Below, piece by piece: positions 7,704 to 14,837 of a stretch of DNA of 31,725 nucleotides. The position numbers and the translations under genes are program-made. The notes below the pieces were generated by a model, which was given only the letters and a program-made list of their open reading frames with translations, had not been told where the DNA came from and did no database searches. Position 1 is the first letter of the stretch, and each line of letters starts with the position of its first letter. This DNA is from CAYJAD01 sp964371505 (GTDB lineage Bacteria; Desulfobacterota; Desulfovibrionia; Desulfovibrionales; Desulfovibrionaceae): contig CAYJNG010000010.1 in assembly GCA_964371505.1 (NCBI GenBank), forward strand, positions 1 through 31,725. The letters run 5' to 3'.

Positions 7704-7758
7704 ATCACCTCTTACCAAAACAAAGCAGACAAGTTTTACGGTAAGAGGTGATTTTTTT
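7704..7758. terminator. Terminator-like hairpin between the EF-hand and lipoprotein genes
   Basis: Perfect 13-base arms (ATCACCTCTTACC at 7704-7716 and complement at 7740-7752) enclose a 23-base loop that can pair further (AAAAC/GTTTT). On the plus strand the stem runs straight into seven Ts, a textbook terminator, yet no plus-strand gene ends here. On the minus strand, where it follows the EF-hand stop by 46 bases, the T tract comes only about nine bases after the stem. Confidence 0.65.
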
Positions 7759-7798
7759 AACTTGTTCCCTACCGCACCTACTGCGGTGCATCATAGTG

Positions 7799-8194
7799 CT
7801 AGTTGGCTAATTCTTTCTGTTTTTTTCTGGCGTCTTTAAGCTCATCTTTAGTAAGGAAACCATCTTTATTCGCATCTATAGCATCAAAATGAGTGGCAAG
7901 CTTACCTGAGGCTTCGCTACGGCTAATCTTGCCGTCCTGATCCTTATCCATTTTCATGCCTTTTTTATCTTTGTTTTTCTTACCATCACGCAGCTTCTGG
8001 AGCTCATCTTGCGTAATAAAACCATCTTTATTCGTGTCCATTTGGTCAAAACGCTGAGCCATTTTTTCTGTAGCTTCCGCACGGCTAATTTTACCATCCT
8101 TATCGGTGTCCATCTTCATCATATTTTGTCCAGCATAAGAAGTGGTTGCAAAAACAAGAAGGCCGGCAGCAGCTAAGCAAATATTCTTTTTCAT
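7799..8194 (-). CDS. Periplasmic calmodulin-like protein with four EF-hands
   Basis: The 131-residue product has a Sec signal peptide (MKKNICLAAAGLL...TTSYA, cleavage after A21) and four canonical 12-residue calcium loops at 29-40, 53-64, 83-94 and 107-118. Each has Asp at position 1, Asp or Asn at 3, Asp at 5, Gly at 6 and Glu at 12. They form two pairs split by a Lys-rich linker (about 66-81), which suggests duplication of a two-hand unit. Calcium binding outside the cytoplasm is thus well supported. The role (buffer, sensor or wall-associated) is unknown. The ATG at 8194 is chosen over one 24 codons upstream because it starts a clean signal peptide. Confidence 0.85.
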   Translation of the reverse strand: MKKNICLAAAGLLVFATTSYAGQNMMKMDTDKDGKISRAEATEKMAQRFDQMDTNKDGFITQDELQKLRDGKKNKDKKGMKMDKDQDGKISRSEASGKLATHFDAIDANKDGFLTKDELKDARKKQKELAN

Positions 8195-8236
8195 AATAAT
8201 GTCCCTTTTTTTGTCCTCTTTTAGGAGGAGCGTAGT

Positions 8237-8266
8237 TTTATAAATTTTACATGGTACTGGGTGCAA
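8237..8266 (-). promoter_or_regulatory. Candidate promoter of the EF-hand gene
   Basis: On the minus strand TTGCAC (8266-8261), 18 bases, then TATAAA (8242-8237). It lies in the right place, about 45 bases before the EF-hand ATG, but its -35 box matches poorly. Confidence 0.3.
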
Positions 8267-8554
8267 GACGGATATAGGCGCTGTGCGCTCTACGCCGTGC
8301 TTGTGTGCTCCAGTGAGTACAAAATAGGGAAGAAATATTAAGAGTACCTTAACGGGGGAGATTTTTTTGAGTTGTCTATAGATTTTTTTACGCGGAGAGC
8401 TTTACATGCCTGTTTTTTTTATTTTTTTAAGCATATTTTTTTAACTATTTCCCTTACACGCCCCGTACAAGAATGAACACTGCATAAATATATAGGACAT
8501 ACCATGGCAATTAACACACAAAAAGCCACATCTAAAGAAGGCATAACCCCTCTT
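8267..8554. other. AT-rich stretch without a clear gene
   Basis: This stretch between the EF-hand promoter and truA contains several runs of T and A (8361-8440). It also has an imperfect inverted repeat TTAAG/CTTAA around 8338-8352 and, at 8494-8506, an AGGA followed six bases later by an ATG reading into the 3' end of truA. I see no RNA gene and no truA terminator. Confidence 0.4.
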
Positions 8555-9334
8555 TTAATACCAAACCTTCACCAAGCTCAAACCTTGCGGTGGCGCCGTG
8601 GCAGGTGCGTTAGGCCTATGCTTTGTTGCCAAAAGAGCAGGTATGGCCGCCGCATCAAAACGCCCTTGCCCCACAGCTACCAAAAGCCCTGTGATATTAC
8701 GCACCATTTGCTTTAAAAAGCCATCGGCCTCTACGTTAAGCGTGAGTAAATGTTCATGATATACGGGCGGAGCCCAAGGCGAGCCGTGCACAAGCTCAAG
8801 TTTTTGCACGTGGCGTGTGGTATCGCTTATAGGCGTGCCCACATTTTGCAAGGCGGCAAAATCCTGCTTACCCAGCAAATACGGCACCGCTTCTTGCATG
8901 CGTGCCACATCCATACGACCTGGAGCCCATACGTACGGGCGTAAACGCGGAGGCAAAAAATTTCGCTGTGTCCACAAGGTATAGCTGTAAGTTTTTTTTA
9001 TGGCGTGAAAGCGGCTATGAAAGTCTTGCTCTACTTTTTCCACTTGGTATACGCAAATATCGGCAGGGAGCATACTATGGAAAATATTTTCCCATTCGCT
9101 GGGGCTTTTTTCTTTGCAAGAAGGTGGCAAGGTAAAGTGCATAACCTGCCCTTCGGCATGGACGCCCGCATCGGTGCGACCAGCGCCATGCACACGCAAA
9201 GCCTCGCCGGTAACCTTGCGCAACACCTTTTCCAGCTCCCCTTGAATGGTGGCAGGGGCCTGAGGCTTTTCTTGCACTTGCCAGCCGGCATAACGTGTGC
9301 CTGCATAACTTAAACTACATTTATACCGCGTCAT
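8555..9334 (-). CDS. truA: tRNA pseudouridine(38-40) synthase
   Basis: TruA makes pseudouridine at positions 38-40 of the anticodon arm of many tRNAs. The 259 residues match the family length. The catalytic Asp is D55 in GRTDAGVHA. The N-terminal YAGTRYAGWQ and the later FLKQMVRNITG are also typical. It starts 21 bases after the stop of the motE-like gene with only a weak ribosome site, so it probably depends on that transcript. Linkage of truA to flagellar genes here looks like shared transcription rather than shared function. Confidence 0.96.
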   Translation of the reverse strand: MTRYKCSLSYAGTRYAGWQVQEKPQAPATIQGELEKVLRKVTGEALRVHGAGRTDAGVHAEGQVMHFTLPPSCKEKSPSEWENIFHSMLPADICVYQVEKVEQDFHSRFHAIKKTYSYTLWTQRNFLPPRLRPYVWAPGRMDVARMQEAVPYLLGKQDFAALQNVGTPISDTTRHVQKLELVHGSPWAPPVYHEHLLTLNVEADGFLKQMVRNITGLLVAVGQGRFDAAAIPALLATKHRPNAPATAPPQGLSLVKVWY

Positions 9335-9355
9335 AGAAATGACTTACACCATATT

Positions 9356-10552
9356 TTATTGCCCAAGACGCATGCGGCTTAAAAGTTCCGTAAGTTTTGC
9401 CGTCTTTGTAGGGTTCATATAACTTAATATTTCACCGGCTTGCTTAGACTTCATGCTCACCAAAATTTTTGCAGCTATGTTTTCGTCTAGGTTTTCAAGG
9501 GCTGCACCGGCTTGGCGTGGCTTCATATTCACATACATATTGGTAAGCGCATTTACCTTACCCTCTTCCACACCTTTGGCTTCCTTAAGCATATCTTGCA
9601 CTTTACGCTCTGCCGATTGTAATTCTTCGAGGCGTTGCTCCATTTGCTTTTTCAGCATAAGCAGCTCTTGCTCGCGACGGGCAATCTCTTGCTCCTTACG
9701 TGTGGGGTCTTCTGGTGGAACGTAAGCATCTAAGCGCGGTGCCGGCGGGTTAGGATTGGGCACAAGTAGATTATCTGTACCACTTACGCCAAATTGTGGC
9801 CCAGCTACGCCAGCAGGTAAGACTTGTGGCTGCGCCGATGGCGTTTGCGGGCTAGCCTTGGGTAGCGGCGCCGGCGGTGCATCAAGGGTGGCGGCATAAG
9901 CCACCTGATCCACACCAAGACGCGGGATGGGTAAACTTTTGGCAGTAAAAATATTATCCCACCATGTTATATCTTCTTGAACAGGCTTTTGCGCCCTTAC
10001 CACAGGCTGCGCAGGTGTATTTTCTGCAGTGGCTGCTAGGCTTTGCTCAGATGGTAAAGAGCTTTGCGGCTGCACAGCTTCAGTATGCGCAATAACGTCT
10101 GCATATTGACGGCTTGGGTCAGCCTTATGCGCCAAAGCGGCGCGCACGGCAGCAGAACCTTGTGGATCAACTTTTGGTGTATTATTGGGCCGCATGGCTG
10201 CCATGGTACTGGCAAGGGCAGCGTCAGGATGCGGCTCTTGGTACGCTGGTACCTGTGTGTTCACAGCATTTGCGCCTAAAGATTGTGCAGCAATGGCAGC
10301 GTCCAATTGCGCCGCAGTACTTTCAGCGTCATTTTTTTGAGCTTCAGCAGTATTTTGTATTGCGTCTTCGCCTGCAGCGGGCAACCATTGCTCATACTTG
10401 GCCACCAAAGCGTCCATGATGCCAAATTCCGGTAAAGTAAACCCAAACCCAATGGCGGAAAAAAGCATAATCTTAAGTATACCAAGACTCATAAGAGCTT
10501 GGCACATCTTAGAAAGAGACCATGTTGAACCGTAGCGTTGCGGCTTCGTCAT
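9356..10552 (-). CDS. MotE-like flagellar protein with MgtE N-terminal-type domain
   Basis: The 398-residue product has one membrane segment near residues 19-40, a long Pro/Ala/Gln-rich and probably disordered stretch (about 50-285), a coiled coil (about 287-330), and a C-terminal MgtE intracellular-type domain (about 332-398: MKPRQAGAALENLDENIAAK, then MKSKQAGEILSYM). This is the layout of the MotE-type chaperone/stator accessory proteins linked to FliJ in Campylobacter and Desulfovibrio. The start at 10552 is preferred over 10585 because AAAGGA stands seven bases before it. It overlaps the end of fliJ by 44 bases. Confidence 0.75.
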   Translation of the reverse strand: MTKPQRYGSTWSLSKMCQALMSLGILKIMLFSAIGFGFTLPEFGIMDALVAKYEQWLPAAGEDAIQNTAEAQKNDAESTAAQLDAAIAAQSLGANAVNTQVPAYQEPHPDAALASTMAAMRPNNTPKVDPQGSAAVRAALAHKADPSRQYADVIAHTEAVQPQSSLPSEQSLAATAENTPAQPVVRAQKPVQEDITWWDNIFTAKSLPIPRLGVDQVAYAATLDAPPAPLPKASPQTPSAQPQVLPAGVAGPQFGVSGTDNLLVPNPNPPAPRLDAYVPPEDPTRKEQEIARREQELLMLKKQMEQRLEELQSAERKVQDMLKEAKGVEEGKVNALTNMYVNMKPRQAGAALENLDENIAAKILVSMKSKQAGEILSYMNPTKTAKLTELLSRMRLGQ

Positions 10553-10946
10553 TGATTTTCCTTTCGAGTTCTTTTTCTGCAGCATGATAACGCTCCTGCT
10601 GTTTTTCTTTCAGCTTTTCCAAAACCTTTTTATCTTTAGCGCGAATAAGCACCAACTCTTTACACTGATTTACACTTTCATGCAATTGGCGAAGTTTTAT
10701 ATAGCTTTGATGAATGTCGGCATTAAGGCCTTTAATATAACTTTCCAAAAGCCAGCGAGAGGCCGCATCTTGCGTTCTATTTTGGCACATCTCATTTTCT
10801 TGACTGCTTAATTCATTTTTAAGGCCTACAAAATGTTCTTCTTCTTTTTTATAGGCTTGTTGGGCTTTGCTTAAACGCACCTTGGCTTCTTCTTCAAGCA
10901 TAGCTCTATAGTCGAGAATTTTTTGCATGGAAAAAGAAAAAGACAT
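10509..10946 (-). CDS. fliJ: Flagellar export protein FliJ
   Basis: FliJ is the coiled-coil stalk/chaperone of the flagellar type III export ATPase complex. The 145-residue protein has the usual length and opens with FSMQKILDYRAMLEEEAK, the typical FliJ start, followed by nearly continuous charged heptads to the end. The start at 10946 fits the family; a longer frame to 11012 adds 22 hydrophobic residues that FliJ lacks. It is the first gene of the fliJ-motE-truA unit. Other flagellar genes, including its usual neighbour fliI, are not in the window. Confidence 0.8.
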   Translation of the reverse strand: MSFSFSMQKILDYRAMLEEEAKVRLSKAQQAYKKEEEHFVGLKNELSSQENEMCQNRTQDAASRWLLESYIKGLNADIHQSYIKLRQLHESVNQCKELVLIRAKDKKVLEKLKEKQQERYHAAEKELERKINDEAATLRFNMVSF

Positions 10947-11120
10947 GGCACCACCCGTTAATAAAATGACAGCAAGGTTCTGTAAACATAAAATATGCAA
11001 AAGATGAGCCAACCACTATAGACCTTGCTTTTTATTTTTACTTTTAGTACTCTATATGCAGTCTCACCTGCGGCACGCTTTTCTTTCTGAAAATATATAC
11101 TCTAACAACGAGTTTGCAAG

Positions 11121-11951
11121 ATGCACACAACACTTCCCACATATTGTATCATTGGTCAGCCCCTTGCACATAGCCTGAGCCCTTCCTTTCACAAAGAGGC
11201 TTTCTCGCGTTTACACTTTGCCGCAGATTTTACCTCGCGCCCTTTAGACGCCGAAAAAATACCCGAGTTTATTCAAGAAGTCCGCAATGGAACGTTTAAA
11301 GGATCGTGTGTTACCATTCCTCACAAAGAGCTTGTGCTCTCCTTGGTCGACGAAATAACACCACGAGCCAAAAGCGTGGGTGCAGTGAATACCCTGTACA
11401 TGCATGGTTCCACCCTATGGGGTGATAATACCGACGTGCTGGGCTTTTTGCACCCTCTACGTGCGCGTAAAGTCCCCACTAGGGCCTTAATTTTGGGCGC
11501 CGGCGGCGCTGCGCGGGCTGTCATTGTGGCGCTTAAGCAATTGCGCTCTGCCGGCATGCAAAAAATCTTCATCAGCACGCGCGATTTAGCCAAGGCCGAA
11601 GCTCTTAGCGCCGAATTCAATTTAACACCTGTCATTTGGGAAAAGCGCACCAGCATAAAATCCCCTTGGGTTATTAACACCACACCGCTGGGCATGCACG
11701 GTGACCTTGAAGGCGAAAGCCCCTACCCTGCCAAGGCTTTTGAGCTTAACAAAGAGCGCGACAGCCTAGCCTATGACATTGTGTATAACCCTCTGGAAAC
11801 ACGCTTTTTACGTGAGGCGAAAGCTGCTGGTTGGCAAGTGCAAGATGGTCTGGATATGTTTGTAGGGCAAGCCTTAGAGCAAGAGAACATCTGGCTTGGT
11901 AAAAGTGCCGAGTTTGCCTCCATGCGTCGTTTTGTAGAAGGGTTACTATAA
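11121..11951 (+). CDS. aroE: Shikimate dehydrogenase (NADP+)
   Basis: AroE reduces 3-dehydroshikimate to shikimate in the aromatic amino acid pathway. The substrate-binding N-terminal domain shows GQPLAHSLSPSFH (12-24), the catalytic Lys K69 in VTIPHKE, GAVNT (87-91) and catalytic Asp D105 in GDNTD. The NADP-binding loop GAGGAARA is at 126-133, and INTTPLGM and a C-terminal GLDMFVGQA stretch follow. The length of 276 is normal. The ribosome site is weak. The glycosyltransferase gene begins seven bases after the stop. Confidence 0.97.
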   Translation: MHTTLPTYCIIGQPLAHSLSPSFHKEAFSRLHFAADFTSRPLDAEKIPEFIQEVRNGTFKGSCVTIPHKELVLSLVDEITPRAKSVGAVNTLYMHGSTLWGDNTDVLGFLHPLRARKVPTRALILGAGGAARAVIVALKQLRSAGMQKIFISTRDLAKAEALSAEFNLTPVIWEKRTSIKSPWVINTTPLGMHGDLEGESPYPAKAFELNKERDSLAYDIVYNPLETRFLREAKAAGWQVQDGLDMFVGQALEQENIWLGKSAEFASMRRFVEGLL

Positions 11952-11958
11952 AAACACC

Positions 11959-13044
11959 ATGCCTAAAACCCTAGCCATTTTTTTACCCCCCTTGCCCTCC
12001 ATGAGTGGTGGTTTTCACATGCTTTTGCACTTGGGGGAAAGCATGGCACAGCTAGGGCATGATGTTTTCTTTGTCATTCATGAGCAAGGCCCCCCTTTGC
12101 CCATATATCAAGCATTGCGGCAAAAAACCAAACTCCCTTTGCGCTCTTGGCATGAAGCGCACCTTACCTCCAAGCATGTGTGGATAATACCTGAAGGCTG
12201 GCCCAATGCCTTGGTGCTTGGCCTTCGCAGCGGGGCACGCTGTATCGTTTACATGCAAAGTTGGAGCTTTGCCATGCGCACCCTGCCACCGGGCGTGCAT
12301 TGGCAGCAATTGCCCGTAGATTTTTTGTATGTTTCTGAACCCACCCGCCACTGCTTACGAGAGCTTACCGGCAAAGACGGCCCCATTTTACGCCCTTGTG
12401 TACATACAGAGCTTTTTTACCCCCCTGCACTTGCCCCTGCAGCAGCCCATTTTGATGGCCCCTTACGCATTGCTTGGATGCCGCGTAAAAATAAAGGCTT
12501 AGGGTTGCAAATTGTGGACGCCTTCACGCAGCGTAACACGCATTTACCACAGCCTTGGTGCGCGCAAAAACCTGTACAATGGATGGAAATACACAAAGTA
12601 CCTTACGAAAAAGTACCTGAGGCGCTTCGCGCATGTCATATATTTTTAACCACCGGCTTTCCCGAAGGCTTTGGCTTACCAGCCTTAGAGGCCATGGCTT
12701 GTGGCTGTATTCCTGTGGGCTTTTCCGGATTGGGTGGCTGGGACTATATGCGCTCGCATCCTTTACCTGCATCTTCCCACCCCTTTGTAAGTAAAGCCTT
12801 TTTCCCCATGCCGCCTTGCCCCGTAGATGGTATTTTTCCCCATGGCGGTGGTAATGGCTTCTTTGTGGAAGACGCGCACGTTTTAGCAGCCATTTTAGCT
12901 CTTGAACATGCCGCCCATTTGCTTTATGAAGGCGGAGAAGAGCTAAACCGCTTACGCCAAAACATGGCACTTACGGCCAACGCCTACTCATGGCCGCACT
13001 ATATGAACCAACTCCAAAAACTTGAACCTTTTTTCATGGCTTAA
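11959..13044 (+). CDS. Glycosyltransferase, GT-B fold (group 1 / GT4-like)
   Basis: The 361-residue protein has an N-terminal Rossmann-type half opening with FLPPLPSMSGGFHMLLHLGE and a C-terminal half with the nucleotide-sugar signature PEGFGLPALEAMACG at about 235-249. In GT4 enzymes the two Glu of this motif (EGFGLPALE) bind the donor sugar. No membrane segment is seen, so it should act at the cytosolic face, probably on LPS, capsule or another surface glycan. Donor and acceptor cannot be told. It sits seven bases after aroE and two before the TatD gene, with no other sugar genes nearby. Confidence 0.82.
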   Translation: MPKTLAIFLPPLPSMSGGFHMLLHLGESMAQLGHDVFFVIHEQGPPLPIYQALRQKTKLPLRSWHEAHLTSKHVWIIPEGWPNALVLGLRSGARCIVYMQSWSFAMRTLPPGVHWQQLPVDFLYVSEPTRHCLRELTGKDGPILRPCVHTELFYPPALAPAAAHFDGPLRIAWMPRKNKGLGLQIVDAFTQRNTHLPQPWCAQKPVQWMEIHKVPYEKVPEALRACHIFLTTGFPEGFGLPALEAMACGCIPVGFSGLGGWDYMRSHPLPASSHPFVSKAFFPMPPCPVDGIFPHGGGNGFFVEDAHVLAAILALEHAAHLLYEGGEELNRLRQNMALTANAYSWPHYMNQLQKLEPFFMA

Positions 13045-13046
13045 TT

Positions 13047-13886
13047 ATGTCAAAAAAAACTGCTGTGCCGCCACAAGATATGGCGCAAGAACTTGCTTTA
13101 GCCCCGTGCGGGGTGGACAGTCATGCTCACCTTGACTCCTCTCAATTTGACCGTGATAGAGACGAGGTTTTAGCTCGCGCCAAAGCCTGCGGCATTGCCC
13201 ATGTGGGTAACATTTTTTTAAACCCGCACGAGTTTAGCCAACGCGCCGCCTACTTTGACGAGCACCCAGAAGTTTTTTTTGCCCTTGGTATACACCCTTG
13301 CGATGGCGATAGTTGCGACCATGAAGCTTTAAGCCTCATGCGCGAGCATTTTTTACGCGAGCCACGCCTTAAGGCACTGGGTGAAATTGGCCTAGATTTT
13401 TATTGGGATGAGTGTTCTAAAGAAGTGCAAATGCATGTTTTTGTGGAGCAATTACACCTAGCGCGTGCATTGGAAAAGCCCGTTATCATTCACAGCCGTG
13501 ATGCCACCGACGCCACCATTGCCATTTTAGAAAAAGAAGGCTTTAAAGATTACCCCTTACTCTGGCATTGCTTTGGCGGCACTGCGCAAGAAGTAAAGCG
13601 CCTTGTGTATAATGGCTGGCATATATCCATTCCCGGCCCTGTGAGTTATCCTAAAAATAGCGATTTGCGCCAAGCAGTGGCGGCCATTCCTTTGGATAAA
13701 ATCATGCTAGAAACCGACTGCCCTTATCTTTCTCCGCAGCAGTGGCGCGGAAAACGCAACGAGCCAGCCTATACCGTGTACACCATTGCTGCCATGGCTG
13801 AAGCGCGTCAAATGCCAGCACAGGAGCTTTGGCACCTTTGCGGAGAAAATGCTCGCAGATTTTTTAGCCTTGGTGAATTTGCTTAA
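13047..13886 (+). CDS. TatD-family metal-dependent hydrolase (probable DNase)
   Basis: TIM-barrel metallohydrolase. The expected metal ligands are all visible: H26 and H28 (DSHAHLD), E113 (GEIGLDFYWD), H149 (IIHSRD), H174 (WHCFGG) and D224 (LETDCPYLSP). The protein has about 20 residues before the usual family start. Met12 (13080) is an alternative start that would give a more typical N-terminus, but neither site has a strong ribosome site. TatD proteins are 3'-5' DNases or D-aminoacyl hydrolases; the exact substrate is open. It follows the glycosyltransferase after two bases and ends 48 bases before gap 3. Confidence 0.92.
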   Translation: MSKKTAVPPQDMAQELALAPCGVDSHAHLDSSQFDRDRDEVLARAKACGIAHVGNIFLNPHEFSQRAAYFDEHPEVFFALGIHPCDGDSCDHEALSLMREHFLREPRLKALGEIGLDFYWDECSKEVQMHVFVEQLHLARALEKPVIIHSRDATDATIAILEKEGFKDYPLLWHCFGGTAQEVKRLVYNGWHISIPGPVSYPKNSDLRQAVAAIPLDKIMLETDCPYLSPQQWRGKRNEPAYTVYTIAAMAEARQMPAQELWHLCGENARRFFSLGEFA

Positions 13887-13934
13887 GCGCTGCCTGAGAC
13901 TGCCCATTCTTGCCTTAAACGCATAAGCCTTCTC

Positions 13935-14034
13935 NNNNNNNNNNNNNNNNNNNNNNNNNNNNNNNNNNNNNNNNNNNNNNNNNNNNNNNNNNNNNNNNNN
14001 NNNNNNNNNNNNNNNNNNNNNNNNNNNNNNNNNN
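13935..14034. other. Assembly gap 3 (100 Ns)
   Basis: Exactly 100 Ns of probably unknown true length, inside a 331-base stretch (13887-14217) without a recognised gene. Both flanks can be read as gene ends (see findings). Confidence 0.95.
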
Positions 14035-14079
14035 AGTGAAATTCATCGACATTCACAAGGACAGACTAAGGGATTAACT

Positions 14080-14099
14080 GTTTACCCCACATGGTAAAC
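14080..14099. repeat. Perfect 7-base inverted repeat
   Basis: GTTTACC and GGTAAAC are separated by six bases (CCACAT). It stands between gap 3 and the next terminator. A related palindrome, TACCATGGTA, occurs at 14638-14647, so it may be a protein-binding site, but this is not established. Confidence 0.35.
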
Positions 14100-14121
14100 G
14101 CGTTCTCAAAAAACCACACAA

Positions 14122-14144
14122 AAAAGCATTCCCCCCATGCTTTT
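14122..14144. terminator. Bidirectional intrinsic terminator
   Basis: AAAAGCAT (14122-14129) and ATGCTTTT (14137-14144) enclose a loop of one T and six Cs. A and T runs end both arms, so it can stop transcripts from either side. It follows the small minus-strand gene ending at 14218 and would also end any plus-strand gene hidden in gap 3. Confidence 0.65.
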
Positions 14145-14217
14145 GTACAAAACATGAGGGGAAGGAAGTTACCTCGCCCACCGCAAAGCTGCTTACAGCA
14201 GGTGAAGGTAAAAAAGT

Positions 14218-14502
14218 TTATGCCAGTAATGCTGCTACGCGGGAGGCATCAAGGCCACTATGGGCATGTAAAGCAGCATAAGGGTCATCGGCTATCATGG
14301 AAAGGGTTTCGTCCATAACAGCATCCACATCTTCATCGGCGATGAGCGTAGGTTCTGCATAGGCTGTGCTTGATACAACTACGCTGTCGTTTTGCATGTA
14401 GCTCTCTGCTTGCTGAGCTTGACGAGACTCAGCATTGGTAGAGTTAATAACTTCCCACTGAACTGCATTGGCGTTGCCGGAAACTGCTGATATAGTATTC
14501 AT
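14218..14502 (-). CDS. Small conserved-looking protein of unknown function
   Basis: A 94-residue acidic protein (MNTISAVSGNANAVQWEV...) with no signal peptide or membrane segment. The N-terminal half is polar and low in complexity. The C-terminal half (about 55-94) is acidic and helical-looking and ends DDPYAALHAHSGLDASRVAALLA, which resembles a structured motif. A clear AGGAG six bases before the ATG at 14502 marks the start; the frame continues nine codons upstream without a ribosome site. It is monocistronic, with its own terminator at 14122-14144. No function is assigned. Confidence 0.7.
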   Translation of the reverse strand: MNTISAVSGNANAVQWEVINSTNAESRQAQQAESYMQNDSVVVSSTAYAEPTLIADEDVDAVMDETLSMIADDPYAALHAHSGLDASRVAALLA

Positions 14503-14837
14503 ATATAACTCCTGACGGGTTAGAAGCAAAATTTTCCTTCTTTGGAATTGTTATAGTATGAAATGCAAAAGGCGTACCAAGCAACACACCATGATAACAT
14601 ATTTATTTTACGGCACATTTACACCATACTTCATCACTACCATGGTAAATCACTAGGCAATTTTAACCCGCGTTACCACCGTTAAGCGTATATAAACCAT
14701 GGGAGCGCTTATCAGTACATCTATACCTTTTTTCCTTCGCATGGTAGAGTAACTTTTTTGCTTTATTGTAGCCTTCCCTCTTGACTAAAAGCCAAGACTT
14801 TTTATTTATAGCCATATATTATTTTGAGGAGAATTGT
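14503..14837. other. Divergent regulatory stretch between the small protein gene and htpG
   Basis: No gene is seen. A perfect palindrome TACCATGGTA lies at 14638-14647. A TTGACT at 14781-14786 could be the -35 of a housekeeping htpG promoter, but no good -10 stands at the right distance (TTTATA after 18 bases). No clear heat-shock sigma32 site was found by eye. Confidence 0.35.

Noticed and set aside
13707..13907. Minus-strand frame of 66 codons overlapping the end of tatD
   Set aside because: It lies almost wholly antisense to tatD codons for the metal ligands and has no ribosome site.
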